Shown here: in pieces, positions 7,069 to 14,739 of the stretch
Layout of the letters: each line of letters starts with the position of its first letter
How positions within the stretch are numbered: position 1 is the stretch's first letter
From: JBKPNX01 sp046732855
GTDB lineage: Bacteria; Pseudomonadota; Alphaproteobacteria; Geminicoccales; Geminicoccaceae
DNA length: 37,387 bases
Assembly: GCA_046732855.1 (NCBI GenBank)
Contig: JBKPNX010000145.1
Coordinates: forward strand, 1 to 37,387
Direction of reading: 5' to 3'
Position numbers and translations under genes: made by a program
The notes under the pieces: model-generated
What the model was told of the DNA's origin: nothing
The model's database searches: none
The model's input: only the letters and a program-made list of their open reading frames with translations

Positions 7069-8655
7069 CTATCCGAACAGCCCGTGCAGGTACCACCGGG
7101 GCATGGCCCCGCCGGCGAGGTAGAGGCCCTCGCGGAAGAGCCAGAAGCGGCCGCCCTCGGTGTCCTCGACCGCGAAGTAGTCGCGCGTCGCGGTCGTCGG
7201 ATCGGCATCCGGCTCGCGCCACCACTCGGGCGCCAGGCGCTCCGGCCCCCGCACCGCCCTGACCTTGTGCAACGCCCGACGCCAGCGGAACAGTACCGGC
7301 GGCTCGTCGGGCAAGGGGGCGACCGCCTCGATCGGCTCGGGCCGCGCGAGCAGGCGGAGCGGGCGGGACGGCGCCGGGCCATGCAGACCGCGCGCGACAA
7401 ACGGCGCTGCCGCCCCCGCGCTCAGCGCCGGCACCCGTTCCTGAGCGCGCTCGGGAATGTGGCTCGCGCGTGACGCCAGCTGGCTCACCGCGTCCGGGCC
7501 GAGGCGGTTGCTCAGCCGGTCGACCAGCGGCGCCAGATCGCGCGTCTGGTCGAGATCACCCGCCCCCATCGCCCGCCAGGCGAGCGGCTCGGGCAGCAGC
7601 GGCTCGACCACCGCGGCCTCGAGCAGCGCGCGCTCGATGCCGAAGCCGAGATCGACCTGCGCGAGCTTCTCGGCGAACAGATGCTCGAGCTGACGCGCAT
7701 CACGGCACGGCCGACTGGTACCGATGGCGACCGCGGCGGTGCTGCTGTCGACCCGGTAGAAGGCGAGCGTCAGCCGGCGCGCGCCCAGACTCGCGGCGGC
7801 GAGCCCGCTGCACAGCTCGGCGAGCAGGCGGCGGGTCACCGGCGTCAGCACGTCGGCCTGGGCGATCGGCTCGGCGAACGCCAGCTGGGCGCGGTGTGCG
7901 GGCGCCGGCGGCCGCGGCGAGATCGGCTCGGGGGCCGCACCCTCTGTCTGATCGAGACGCGTGGTGAGCGCGTCGCCAAAGCGCGCGACCAGTGCCCGGC
8001 GCGGCAGGGGATAAAGACTCTCGATCCGGTCGAGCCCCAGGCGCTCCAGCACCTGGACGGTATCGGGGTCCAGGCGCAGCGCCGCCACGGGCAAAGGCGC
8101 CAGCGCCACCCTGGCGCCGCCCGGCGGCACGATCGCCGTTGCACCGTAGCGGGCAACCGCCCAGGCCGCCCCCGGGGTATCGGCGATCGCCGCTGCCGCG
8201 GTCAGATCCTGGCGGCGCAGACGGGCGAGCAGGTCCGCGCGCAACGCCGCCTCGCCGCCGAACAGATGGGCGCAGCCGGTGACGTCCAGCCAGAGCCCGC
8301 CGCCGACGGCATGCTCATTGCTGCGATCGAGCGCGACGTGGGGCGTGTAGCGCTCGCACCAGGCGGCGAGGTCCTCGAGCAACCTGGTGTCGGCCGCGGG
8401 ATCGGCGGGATGCACCTGGAGTGCCGGCACCATGGCCCGGGCATCGGCCAGCATCATGCCGGACGCGAGCCCCGCCTCCCGGGCGCGCGCGCACAGCGCC
8501 TCGAGCCGGAGCGTGCCCTGGTGATTGACGAAGGTGGCGAGCGGCCGCTTCGGGTCCCAGGCGGCTTCACGCCCGCCGGCGACGCGCCGGGCCGATCGCA
8601 GCAGCCGGTCGGTCGCCAGGTCCGGCAGCCAGAGCGAGAGAATCCGGGACCTCAT
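7069..8655 (-). CDS. imuB: ImuB, Y-family polymerase-like mutasome protein
   Basis: Adapter-like subunit of the SOS mutasome; it belongs to the Y-family fold but in this family lacks the catalytic acidic residues and links DnaE2 to the sliding clamp. Seen here: N-terminus MRSRILSLWLPDLATDRLLR, in which the usual catalytic Asp region is replaced by SLWLPDL; WLDVTGCAHLFGGEAALRAD, the ImuB counterpart of the palm motif; a little-finger region; and a C-terminus ending in FWLFREGLYLAGG and LHGLFG. I chose ATG 8655 over ATG 8664 because a GAGG sits about 9 nt before 8655 but directly abuts 8664. The start lies inside the end of imuA (overlap ~89 bp), which implies translational coupling. About 528 aa, normal for the family. 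Confidence 0.93.
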   Translation of the reverse strand: MRSRILSLWLPDLATDRLLRSARRVAGGREAAWDPKRPLATFVNHQGTLRLEALCARAREAGLASGMMLADARAMVPALQVHPADPAADTRLLEDLAAWCERYTPHVALDRSNEHAVGGGLWLDVTGCAHLFGGEAALRADLLARLRRQDLTAAAAIADTPGAAWAVARYGATAIVPPGGARVALAPLPVAALRLDPDTVQVLERLGLDRIESLYPLPRRALVARFGDALTTRLDQTEGAAPEPISPRPPAPAHRAQLAFAEPIAQADVLTPVTRRLLAELCSGLAAASLGARRLTLAFYRVDSSTAAVAIGTSRPCRDARQLEHLFAEKLAQVDLGFGIERALLEAAVVEPLLPEPLAWRAMGAGDLDQTRDLAPLVDRLSNRLGPDAVSQLASRASHIPERAQERVPALSAGAAAPFVARGLHGPAPSRPLRLLARPEPIEAVAPLPDEPPVLFRWRRALHKVRAVRGPERLAPEWWREPDADPTTATRDYFAVEDTEGGRFWLFREGLYLAGGAMPRWYLHGLFG

Positions 8656-9382
8656 GCCAGCCATCCTCGTGCCAGGCGACCCGCCAGCTGCCGGTGCGGC
8701 CGCCGCGACAACGGCACAGGCCGATCCGCCAATGCGGGCGGCCGGACGCTCGCCGTGGTCCGCCTGTCGTCTCGCTGGGCGCTGCTTCGATCTGCCAGCG
8801 CGTTGCGGCAGCGCTCGGCGTGGCGCCGGCGTTGGACGGCCGCAGCAGGAGCGCGGTCACGCCTTTGGCCTCGGCGGCGAGCTGCAGCCGCCGGCTCTGG
8901 GTCAGGCTCAGCTGCTCGACCTCGGCGAGCGCGCCGGCGAGACCGGGGCTGCGCAGGGCTTCCTCGAGCGCCCAAAGACGCGCCGCGCCCGGTCGCGCCC
9001 GGACCACGATCAGGCGCTCCGGCGCGAGACCCAGCTCGACGAGGCCCGGGCCGAACAGCTCGTTCCGCGGGCCGATCCAGACCGCGTGACCGCCCGCCGC
9101 CATCAGCCGGCCGAGCAGCATCGCGGCGAAGCCCAGCGCCGCCCCATGATGCGGCGCGCCGCACAGCTCGTGCAGACAGCCGCGCGCCAGCCCGCCGCCG
9201 GGCAGGGTGCGATCGACCCCGGGCAGCCCGAGCGGCAGAACCAGGCCGCCGCCCCGGCCCGCTGGCTCCACTTGGGCGAGCCGTGCGCGCAGCCGCTCGA
9301 GGACAACGCTTCGGGTGGCGGGCGCCGGTGCGCGAGGGGCGAGGCGGGGCTTGAGTGACACAGGGCGGCATCGCGTGTTCAC
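8567..9382 (-). CDS. imuA: ImuA, RecA-like SOS mutasome protein
   Basis: First gene of the mutasome operon, a RecA/SulA-related protein that works with ImuB and DnaE2 in damage-induced mutagenesis. Seen: GLVLPLGLPGVDRTLPGGGL followed by CLHELCGAPHHGAALGFAAM (degenerate Walker-A region typical of ImuA), AVWIGPRNELFGPGLVELGL, then LIVVRARPGAARLWALEEAL and ALAEVEQLSLTQSRRLQLAA. Length 271 aa. The proposed start is GTG 9382; GTG 9361 in the same frame is an alternative, and neither has a strong ribosome site. A LexA box lies 17 bp upstream of 9382. The gene overlaps imuB at its 3' end. Confidence 0.9.
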   Translation of the reverse strand: MNTRCRPVSLKPRLAPRAPAPATRSVVLERLRARLAQVEPAGRGGGLVLPLGLPGVDRTLPGGGLARGCLHELCGAPHHGAALGFAAMLLGRLMAAGGHAVWIGPRNELFGPGLVELGLAPERLIVVRARPGAARLWALEEALRSPGLAGALAEVEQLSLTQSRRLQLAAEAKGVTALLLRPSNAGATPSAAATRWQIEAAPSETTGGPRRASGRPHWRIGLCRCRGGRTGSWRVAWHEDGWHEVPDSLALAAGPGDRPAAAIGPARRRRA

Positions 9383-9398
9383 GTTTCGATCGCTTGAT

Positions 9399-9413
9399 GT
9401 TCTATAAATGTTC
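9399..9413 (-). promoter_or_regulatory. LexA (SOS) box of imuA-imuB-dnaE2
   Basis: The sequence GTTCTATAAATGTTC is a perfect GTTC-N7-GTTC, the alphaproteobacterial LexA operator. Read on the operon strand it is GAACATTTATAGAAC, embedded in two copies of TATAGAACAT one base apart. It lies 17 bp upstream of the proposed imuA start, where a repressor would cover the promoter. Same-type boxes control imuA-imuB-dnaE2 in other alphaproteobacteria (established knowledge). Confidence 0.9.
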
Positions 9414-9867
9414 TATAGCGCCTTCGAACCGAGTGTCAATGCGACCGGTTTTTGGGCGGATCTCGCGGCGGTCGAGCTTCCGGCCAACCGCCGCCGACCG
9501 GACATGCAAACCAGGAACTTTCCTCCCAGCGGCCCGAAGCCGCGCGGCCGCAGCTGCTCGTCACCCGATCGTGATCGATCGCCGCCTGCCTGCCACTCTT
9601 GAGTTCCGGTCGGCTCCTGACCGATGGTGCCGCCAGGCCGTGGAGCCCGCCGAACGCCCAGACGATGCCGGCCTTCGATGCCAATGCCAGAAATGCCGGG
9701 TGAGCAGGCTCGCCGCCCACGCCCGCCTGATCGGGAGATGGCGAGCGACGAAAAGGTCGCGGACGTGCAGAAGCACGAGATGACTGCCGCGGCGCTCGGG
9801 CCTATCATCCGCGACGGCGGCTATCGATCGGCAAAGCCGACGACAGATCTCCGGGGGAGCAGGCGAG
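9414..9867. other. Intergenic region between imuA and the iol operon, no gene seen
   Basis: Divergent intergenic region of 454 bp. Open frames on both strands here are short, have no recognisable motifs and look like GC-driven noise. It must hold the imuA promoter at its left end and the iol operon promoter towards its right end. I cannot identify a convincing iol operator. Confidence 0.5.
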
Positions 9868-10698
9868 GTGGATCACGTCATCAGCTACGCCCTCAATCAC
9901 ATGGTGGCGCCGCGCCGGAGCTTCGTCGAGCTGGCCGCGCTGACGACCTCGCTCGGGCTCGACCAGGTGGAGATCCGCAATGATCTGGCCGGCGTGCCGA
10001 TCCGCGACGGCACCCCGCCTGACCGCGTCCGCGCCGAGGCGGAGGCGGCCGGCGTGCGCATCTTCTCGATCAACGCTCTGCAGCGCTTCAACGACTGGAC
10101 CGGCGCGCGCGCCGACGAGGCGAGCGCGCTCGCCCGCTATGCCCAGGGCTGCGGGGCAACGGCGCTGGTGCTGTGCCCGGTCAATGACGCGAGCTACCGA
10201 CTGGCGGAGCCGGAGCGGCGCGACCGGCTGCAGGCGGCGCTCCGCGCGCTTGCGCCGATCCTCGAGGACGGCGGCATCACGGGTCTGGTCGAGCCGCTCG
10301 GCTTCGCGACGAGCTCGCTGCGGTTCAAGGCGGATGCCGTCGAAGCGATCGAGGAGACCGGGCTCGGCGAGCGCTTCCGCATCCTCCACGACACGTTCCA
10401 CCATTACCTCTCGGGCGAGCCGCGCGTCTTTCCGGAATGGACCGGGCTCGTGCACATCTCGGGCGTCGACGACCCCGATCTGCCGCTCGACCGGATGCGC
10501 GACGCGCACCGGGGGCTGATCGAAGGCAATGACATTCTCGACAACGTCGGTCAGATCATGGCGCTGATGGAGGGCTACCGCGGTCCCTACTCATTCGAGC
10601 CGTTCGCCGCGAGCGTGCATGGCCTGCAGGACATCGCCAGCGCGCTCGAGGCCAGCATGCACTGGATCGATCGCGAGATCGCCAGGGTGCCGGCCTGA
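9868..10698 (+). CDS. iolI: IolI-like inosose (2-keto-myo-inositol) isomerase, TIM barrel
   Basis: Xylose-isomerase-like TIM barrel of 276 aa opening the inositol operon. Candidate metal ligands match the IolI pattern: E142 (LVEPLGF), D175 (LHDTFHHY), H196 (GLVHISGV) and E244 (YSFEPFA). Other family-like segments are GLDQVEIRNDLAGVP near the N-terminus and IFSINALQRFNDW. Family role: interconversion of inosose isomers, which feeds other inositol stereoisomers into the pathway. Start is GTG 9868 with GGGGGAG about 10 nt upstream. It is followed after 18 bp by iolC. It could instead be IolE-related (inosose dehydratase) or another sugar isomerase; context and ligand spacing favour IolI. Confidence 0.75.
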   Translation: MDHVISYALNHMVAPRRSFVELAALTTSLGLDQVEIRNDLAGVPIRDGTPPDRVRAEAEAAGVRIFSINALQRFNDWTGARADEASALARYAQGCGATALVLCPVNDASYRLAEPERRDRLQAALRALAPILEDGGITGLVEPLGFATSSLRFKADAVEAIEETGLGERFRILHDTFHHYLSGEPRVFPEWTGLVHISGVDDPDLPLDRMRDAHRGLIEGNDILDNVGQIMALMEGYRGPYSFEPFAASVHGLQDIASALEASMHWIDREIARVPA

Positions 10699-10716
10699 CC
10701 TGCCCGCGAGGAGGCG

Positions 10717-12678
10717 ATGGCTGCCAAGACCCTGGACGTGGTGTGCATCGGCCGGTCCTCGGTCGATCTCTACGGCGAGCAGGTCGGCGGCCGGCTCGAG
10801 GACATGGCGAGCTTCGCCAAATACGTCGGCGGCTGCCCGACCAACATCTCGATCGGCGCGGCGCGGCTCGGGCTCAAGCCGGGCCTGATCACCGCGGTCG
10901 GCGACGAGCACATGGGCCGCTTCATCAAGGAGCAGGTGAGCGCCGAGGGGGTCGACATCCGCGGCGTCAAGACCGACCCGGCGCGGCTGACCTCGCTGGT
11001 CATCCTCGGCATCCGCGACGAGCACACGTTTCCGCTGATCTTCTATCGCGACAATTGCGCGGATTCCGCGCTGACCGAAGACGACGTCGACGAAGCCTAC
11101 ATCGCCTCGGCGGGCGCGGTCGTGGTCTCGGGCACCCACTTCTCCAGGCCCAACCTGGACGCGATGAGCAAAAAGGCGATGCGGCTCGCCAGAAGGCACC
11201 GCGGCCGCGTGATCCTCGACATCGACTACCGGCCGGTGCTCTGGGGTCTGGCCGGCCATGGCCTCGGCGAGGAGCGTTTCGTCGCCGACCAGGGCGTCTC
11301 GGCCCACCTGCAGACCATCCTGCCAGGCTGTGATGTGATCGTCGGCACGGAGGAGGAAATCCACATCGCGGGCGGCACCACCGACACGCTCGGCGCGTGC
11401 CGCAGGATCCGGGAGCTCGCGCCGGAAGCGCTCATCGTGGTCAAGCGCGGCCCGATGGGCTGCGTGGTGTTCGATCGCGCCATTCCGAACGACATCGAGC
11501 AGGGCATCAAGGGCCCCGGGTTCCCGATCGAGGTGTTCAACATTCTGGGCGCGGGCGACGCGTTCATGAGCGGCTTTCTGCGCGGCTATCTTAGGGACGA
11601 GCCGATCGAGGACTGCTGCAAGTACGCGAATGCCTGCGGCGCGTTCGCGGTGTCGCGCCACGGCTGCGCGCCGGCCGTGCCGAGCTGGACCGAGCTGCAG
11701 TACTTCTTCGCGAACGGCTCGACCAGCAAAGCCCTGCGCAAGGACACCAAGCTCGAGCAGATCCATTGGTCGACCACGCGCACGCGCGCCTGGCCGCAGC
11801 TCCTCGCGATGGCGTTCGACCACCGCGCCCAGCTCGAGGAAATGGCGGACGCCGCCGGCATCGCGCGCGAGCACATTCCCTACTTCAAGCAGCTGTGCCT
11901 GAGCGCGGCACGCCAAGCCGCCGCGGGGCGCGCCGATTTCGGCATTCTGCTCGACGGCCGCTTCGGCCAGCAGGCGCTCGACGACGCCACAGGCGATGGC
12001 CTGTGGATCGGCCGCCCGATCGAGCTGCCCGGCTCGATCCCGCTGCGCTTCGAGGGCGGGACCGATGTCGGCTGCACCCTGCGGGAATGGCCGACCGCGC
12101 ACTGCGTCAAGTGCCTGGTGTTCTACCACCCGGACGATCCTGCGGCGCTGCGGCAGGAACAGGAGGCGCAGGTGCTCCGCCTGTTCGACGCGGCCCGTCG
12201 GACCGGCCACGAGCTGTTGCTCGAGATCATCCCGAGCCGCTCCGCGGGACCGGTCGACGAGACGACGCTCGCGCGGGCGCTGGACCAGCTATATGCGCTC
12301 GGCGTGTTCCCGGACTGGTGGAAGCTGCCCGATCCCGCGAGCCAGAGGGTCTGGGACAGCGTCGCGGCGACCATCCAGCGCCACGATCCATACTGCCGCG
12401 GCGTGCTGCTCCTCGGTCTGGATGCCGCGCCGACCGAGCTCGAGGCGAGCTTCGTGCTCGCGGCGCGCCAGCCGGTGTGCAAGGGCTTTGCGATCGGCCG
12501 CACGATCTTCGGCGCGCCGGCGCGCGCCTGGATGCGGGGCGAGATCGACGACGCGACCGCGACGTTGCGCATGGCCGAGACTTACGCCAGCCTGATCGCG
12601 GCCTGGGAGCGCGCGCGCGCCAGCTCCGGCATCGCCGCCGACCCTCAACCGACCGCGCCCGCGGTCCCGCGCGAGTAA
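10717..12678 (+). CDS. iolC: Bifunctional 5-dehydro-2-deoxygluconokinase / DUF2090 aldolase-like protein
   Basis: Residues 1-~335 are a PfkB-family sugar kinase: DVVCIGRSSVDLYGEQVGGR, YVGGCPTNISIGAARLGLKP and the signature NILGAGDAFMSGFLRGYL with the catalytic Asp near residue 280. It phosphorylates 5-dehydro-2-deoxy-D-gluconate in myo-inositol breakdown. Residues ~345-640 are DUF2090 (LLAMAFDHRAQLEEMADAAG, FGILLDGRFGQQAL, PDWWKLPDP), thought to be the aldolase that splits the phosphorylated product to malonate semialdehyde and DHAP; that role is from family knowledge. The 653-aa fusion is the usual proteobacterial form. Start ATG 10717 follows GAGGAGG at good spacing. iolG begins 6 bp after the stop. 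Confidence 0.93.
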   Translation: MAAKTLDVVCIGRSSVDLYGEQVGGRLEDMASFAKYVGGCPTNISIGAARLGLKPGLITAVGDEHMGRFIKEQVSAEGVDIRGVKTDPARLTSLVILGIRDEHTFPLIFYRDNCADSALTEDDVDEAYIASAGAVVVSGTHFSRPNLDAMSKKAMRLARRHRGRVILDIDYRPVLWGLAGHGLGEERFVADQGVSAHLQTILPGCDVIVGTEEEIHIAGGTTDTLGACRRIRELAPEALIVVKRGPMGCVVFDRAIPNDIEQGIKGPGFPIEVFNILGAGDAFMSGFLRGYLRDEPIEDCCKYANACGAFAVSRHGCAPAVPSWTELQYFFANGSTSKALRKDTKLEQIHWSTTRTRAWPQLLAMAFDHRAQLEEMADAAGIAREHIPYFKQLCLSAARQAAAGRADFGILLDGRFGQQALDDATGDGLWIGRPIELPGSIPLRFEGGTDVGCTLREWPTAHCVKCLVFYHPDDPAALRQEQEAQVLRLFDAARRTGHELLLEIIPSRSAGPVDETTLARALDQLYALGVFPDWWKLPDPASQRVWDSVAATIQRHDPYCRGVLLLGLDAAPTELEASFVLAARQPVCKGFAIGRTIFGAPARAWMRGEIDDATATLRMAETYASLIAAWERARASSGIAADPQPTAPAVPRE

Positions 12679-12684
12679 GTCAGC

Positions 12685-13677
12685 ATGGTCAAGTTCGCGG
12701 TTCTCGGCTGCGGCCGCATCGGTCGCATGCACGCGCTCAATCTGGCCCGCCACCCGCGGGCGGAGCTGGCCTACGTCTACGACGTCGCGGTCGCGACGGG
12801 GGCAGCCGTGGCCGAGGCGACCGGGGCCCGCCAGGCCGCGACCGTCGACGAGATCCTCGGCGCTGCGGACGTCGTGGCCGTGCTGATCGCCTCGCCCACC
12901 GACACCCATCTCGATCTGCTGGTGCGCGCGGTCGAGGCCGGCAAGGCGGTGCTGTGCGAGAAGCCGATCGACCTCGATCTTGCCAAAGTCGATGCCTCCT
13001 GGGCGCGGATCGAGGCGCGCGAGCCGACCATCATGGTCGGCTTCAATCGCCGCTTCGATGCGTCGTTCAAGGCGGTGCGCGAGCGCATCCGGGCAGGCGA
13101 GATCGGGAAGGTCGAGCAGCTGATCATCACCAGCCGGGACCCCAGCCCGCCCCCGGTCGCCTACATAAAGACCTCAGGCGGCCTGTTCCGCGATATGACC
13201 ATCCACGATTTCGACCTGGCCCGCTATTTCATGGGCGACATTCGGGCGGTGCACGCGATCGGCGCGAATCTGGTCGATCCGGCGATCGAGCAGGCCGGCG
13301 ACATCGACGCCGCGATGATCACGCTGGTCGCGCAAAGCGGCGCGCTCTGCCAGATCAACAACAGCCGGCGCAGCGTCTACGGCTACGACCAGCGGATCGA
13401 GGCGTTCGGCGAGAACGGCATGCTGCAGGCCGGCAACCAGCGCCCGACCACGGTGTCGTTCTGGGGCGGGGCCGCGACCGAAGCCAAGGACCCCGTGCTC
13501 AACTTCTTCATCGAACGCTACACCCCGGCGTACCTGGCCGAGATCGATCACTTCGTCGACTGCGTCGAGAACGGCGCCGCGCCGCTGGTCGGCTATCGCG
13601 ACGGCCGCGAGGCGCTGCGCCTCGCCGATGCCGCGCTCGAGAGCATGCGCACCGGCCAGATCGTGCGGCTCGCCTGA
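12685..13677 (+). CDS. iolG: Inositol 2-dehydrogenase (Gfo/Idh/MocA family)
   Basis: NAD-dependent oxidation of myo-inositol to scyllo-inosose, first step of the pathway. N-terminal Rossmann motif AVLGCGRIGRMHALNL, then the family EKP at residues 92-94 (CEKPIDLD) and the catalytic arrangement K93, D170, H174 (FRDMTIHDFDLARYFMGD). 330 aa, normal length. ATG 12685 lies 6 bp after iolC, so the two are co-transcribed. NAD is the likely cofactor by family. Confidence 0.93.
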   Translation: MVKFAVLGCGRIGRMHALNLARHPRAELAYVYDVAVATGAAVAEATGARQAATVDEILGAADVVAVLIASPTDTHLDLLVRAVEAGKAVLCEKPIDLDLAKVDASWARIEAREPTIMVGFNRRFDASFKAVRERIRAGEIGKVEQLIITSRDPSPPPVAYIKTSGGLFRDMTIHDFDLARYFMGDIRAVHAIGANLVDPAIEQAGDIDAAMITLVAQSGALCQINNSRRSVYGYDQRIEAFGENGMLQAGNQRPTTVSFWGGAATEAKDPVLNFFIERYTPAYLAEIDHFVDCVENGAAPLVGYRDGREALRLADAALESMRTGQIVRLA

Positions 13678-13709
13678 CGCCGGCAGAGAAGGTGCCGTCA
13701 TGCATGTTT

Positions 13710-13798
13710 CGTCATCGCGAGCGGCCAGGGCGGCGAAGCGATCGAGGGAAGTCGCCTCCTCTGGATCGCCACGACCGCTTGGCGGTCTCGCGATGACG
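13710..13798. repeat. Palindromic GTCATCGCGAG-type intergenic repeat
   Basis: Between iolG and iolB, CGTCATCGCGAG (13710-13721) is the exact inverted complement of CTCGCGATGACG (13787-13798). The interior carries a GGCGAAGCGATCGAG / CTGGATCGCCACG motif. Small palindromes with these ends recur in intergenic regions of many bacterial genomes (general recollection, not checked). It may form an RNA hairpin in the iol transcript and dampen expression of iolB relative to iolG; that is inference. Confidence 0.8.
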
Positions 13799-13865
13799 GC
13801 GCGCCGATGCGACACGACCGTGCGGTTCTCAGGGCTCGGCCGTGAGTGCGGTGGAGAGAAGGCCC

Positions 13866-14669
13866 ATGACTGATCTGCTGCTCAAAAATCATGCGCCCGA
13901 CCGGGACGGACTGGTCCATCGGGTGACGCCGGAGAGCGCCGGCTGGGGGCACGTCGGGTTCGCGCTGTACCGGCTCCAGCCCGGCCAGAGCTGCGAGGCG
14001 TCCACCGGCGAGTGCGAAGCATGCCTGGTCCTGGTCGGCGGCAGGGCCCGGGTGCGCGCCGGCGAGCTCGACTTCGGTGAGATCGGCAAGCGCATGGGCC
14101 CGTTCGAGGGCAAGAAGCCGGTCGCGGTCTACGTGCCCTGGCGCAGCGGCTATCGGGTCGAGGCGACCACCGAGCTCGAGCTCGGCGTCTGCTCGGCGCC
14201 GGGCGGGGGCGACCACGTTCCCCGCCTGATCGGCCAGGATCAGGTCGCCTACTCGGTGCGCGGTGACGGCAGCAACACGCGCCACGTCTACGACATCCTC
14301 CCCGAGACCGCGCCGGCCCATTCGCTGCTCGTGGTCGAGGTGATCACGCCCGCGGGCGGCTGGTCGTCCTACCCGAGCCACAAGCACGACACCGACAATC
14401 TGCCGCACGAATCCGAGCTGCAGGAGACCTATTACCACCGGCTCAATCCGCCCCAGGGCTTCGCCTTCCAGCGCGTCTACACCGACGACCGCTCGCTTGA
14501 TGAGAGCATGGCGGTGGAGGACGGCGACGTCGTGCTCGTGCCCAGAGGCTACCACCCGTGCGGCACGGCGCACGGCTACGAGCTGTATTACCTGAACGTC
14601 ATGGCCGGGCCGAAGCGCATCTGGCGCTTCAATACCGAGGCCTGTCATCGCTGGCTGCTCGCCGGCTAG
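13866..14669 (+). CDS. iolB: 5-deoxy-glucuronate isomerase
   Basis: Isomerises 5-deoxy-D-glucuronate to 5-dehydro-2-deoxy-D-gluconate, the substrate of IolC. KduI/IolB cupin protein of 267 aa. Metal-binding cupin residues appear in YPSHKHDTDNLPHESELQET (HKH and E) and in VPRGYHPCGTAHGYELYYLN. It ends WRFNTEACHRWLLAG, typical of the family. ATG 13866 is chosen over GTG 13842 because GGAGAGAAGG lies just upstream and MTDLLLKNH fits the family. Separated from iolG by 188 bp holding a palindromic repeat. Confidence 0.93.
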   Translation: MTDLLLKNHAPDRDGLVHRVTPESAGWGHVGFALYRLQPGQSCEASTGECEACLVLVGGRARVRAGELDFGEIGKRMGPFEGKKPVAVYVPWRSGYRVEATTELELGVCSAPGGGDHVPRLIGQDQVAYSVRGDGSNTRHVYDILPETAPAHSLLVVEVITPAGGWSSYPSHKHDTDNLPHESELQETYYHRLNPPQGFAFQRVYTDDRSLDESMAVEDGDVVLVPRGYHPCGTAHGYELYYLNVMAGPKRIWRFNTEACHRWLLAG

Positions 14670-14704
14670 TCGGGCATTCCAGCGAGGTTCTCAACCCAAG
14701 CCGT

Positions 14705-14739
14705 GAGGCGGGGGAGGAGGCCGACGGCCGCCCCGTCTC
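14705..14739. terminator. GC-rich hairpin between convergent iolB and hemY
   Basis: GAGGCGGGG (14705-14713) and CCCCGTCTC (14731-14739) form an 8-of-9 stem around a 17-nt loop, at the meeting point of the two convergent operons. It overlaps the hemY stop codon and has no T-run, so a terminator role is only plausible from position. Confidence 0.3.

Noticed and set aside
9413..9808. 131-codon minus-strand frame upstream of imuA
   Set aside because: It would run through the LexA box region and shows no family features or ribosome site.
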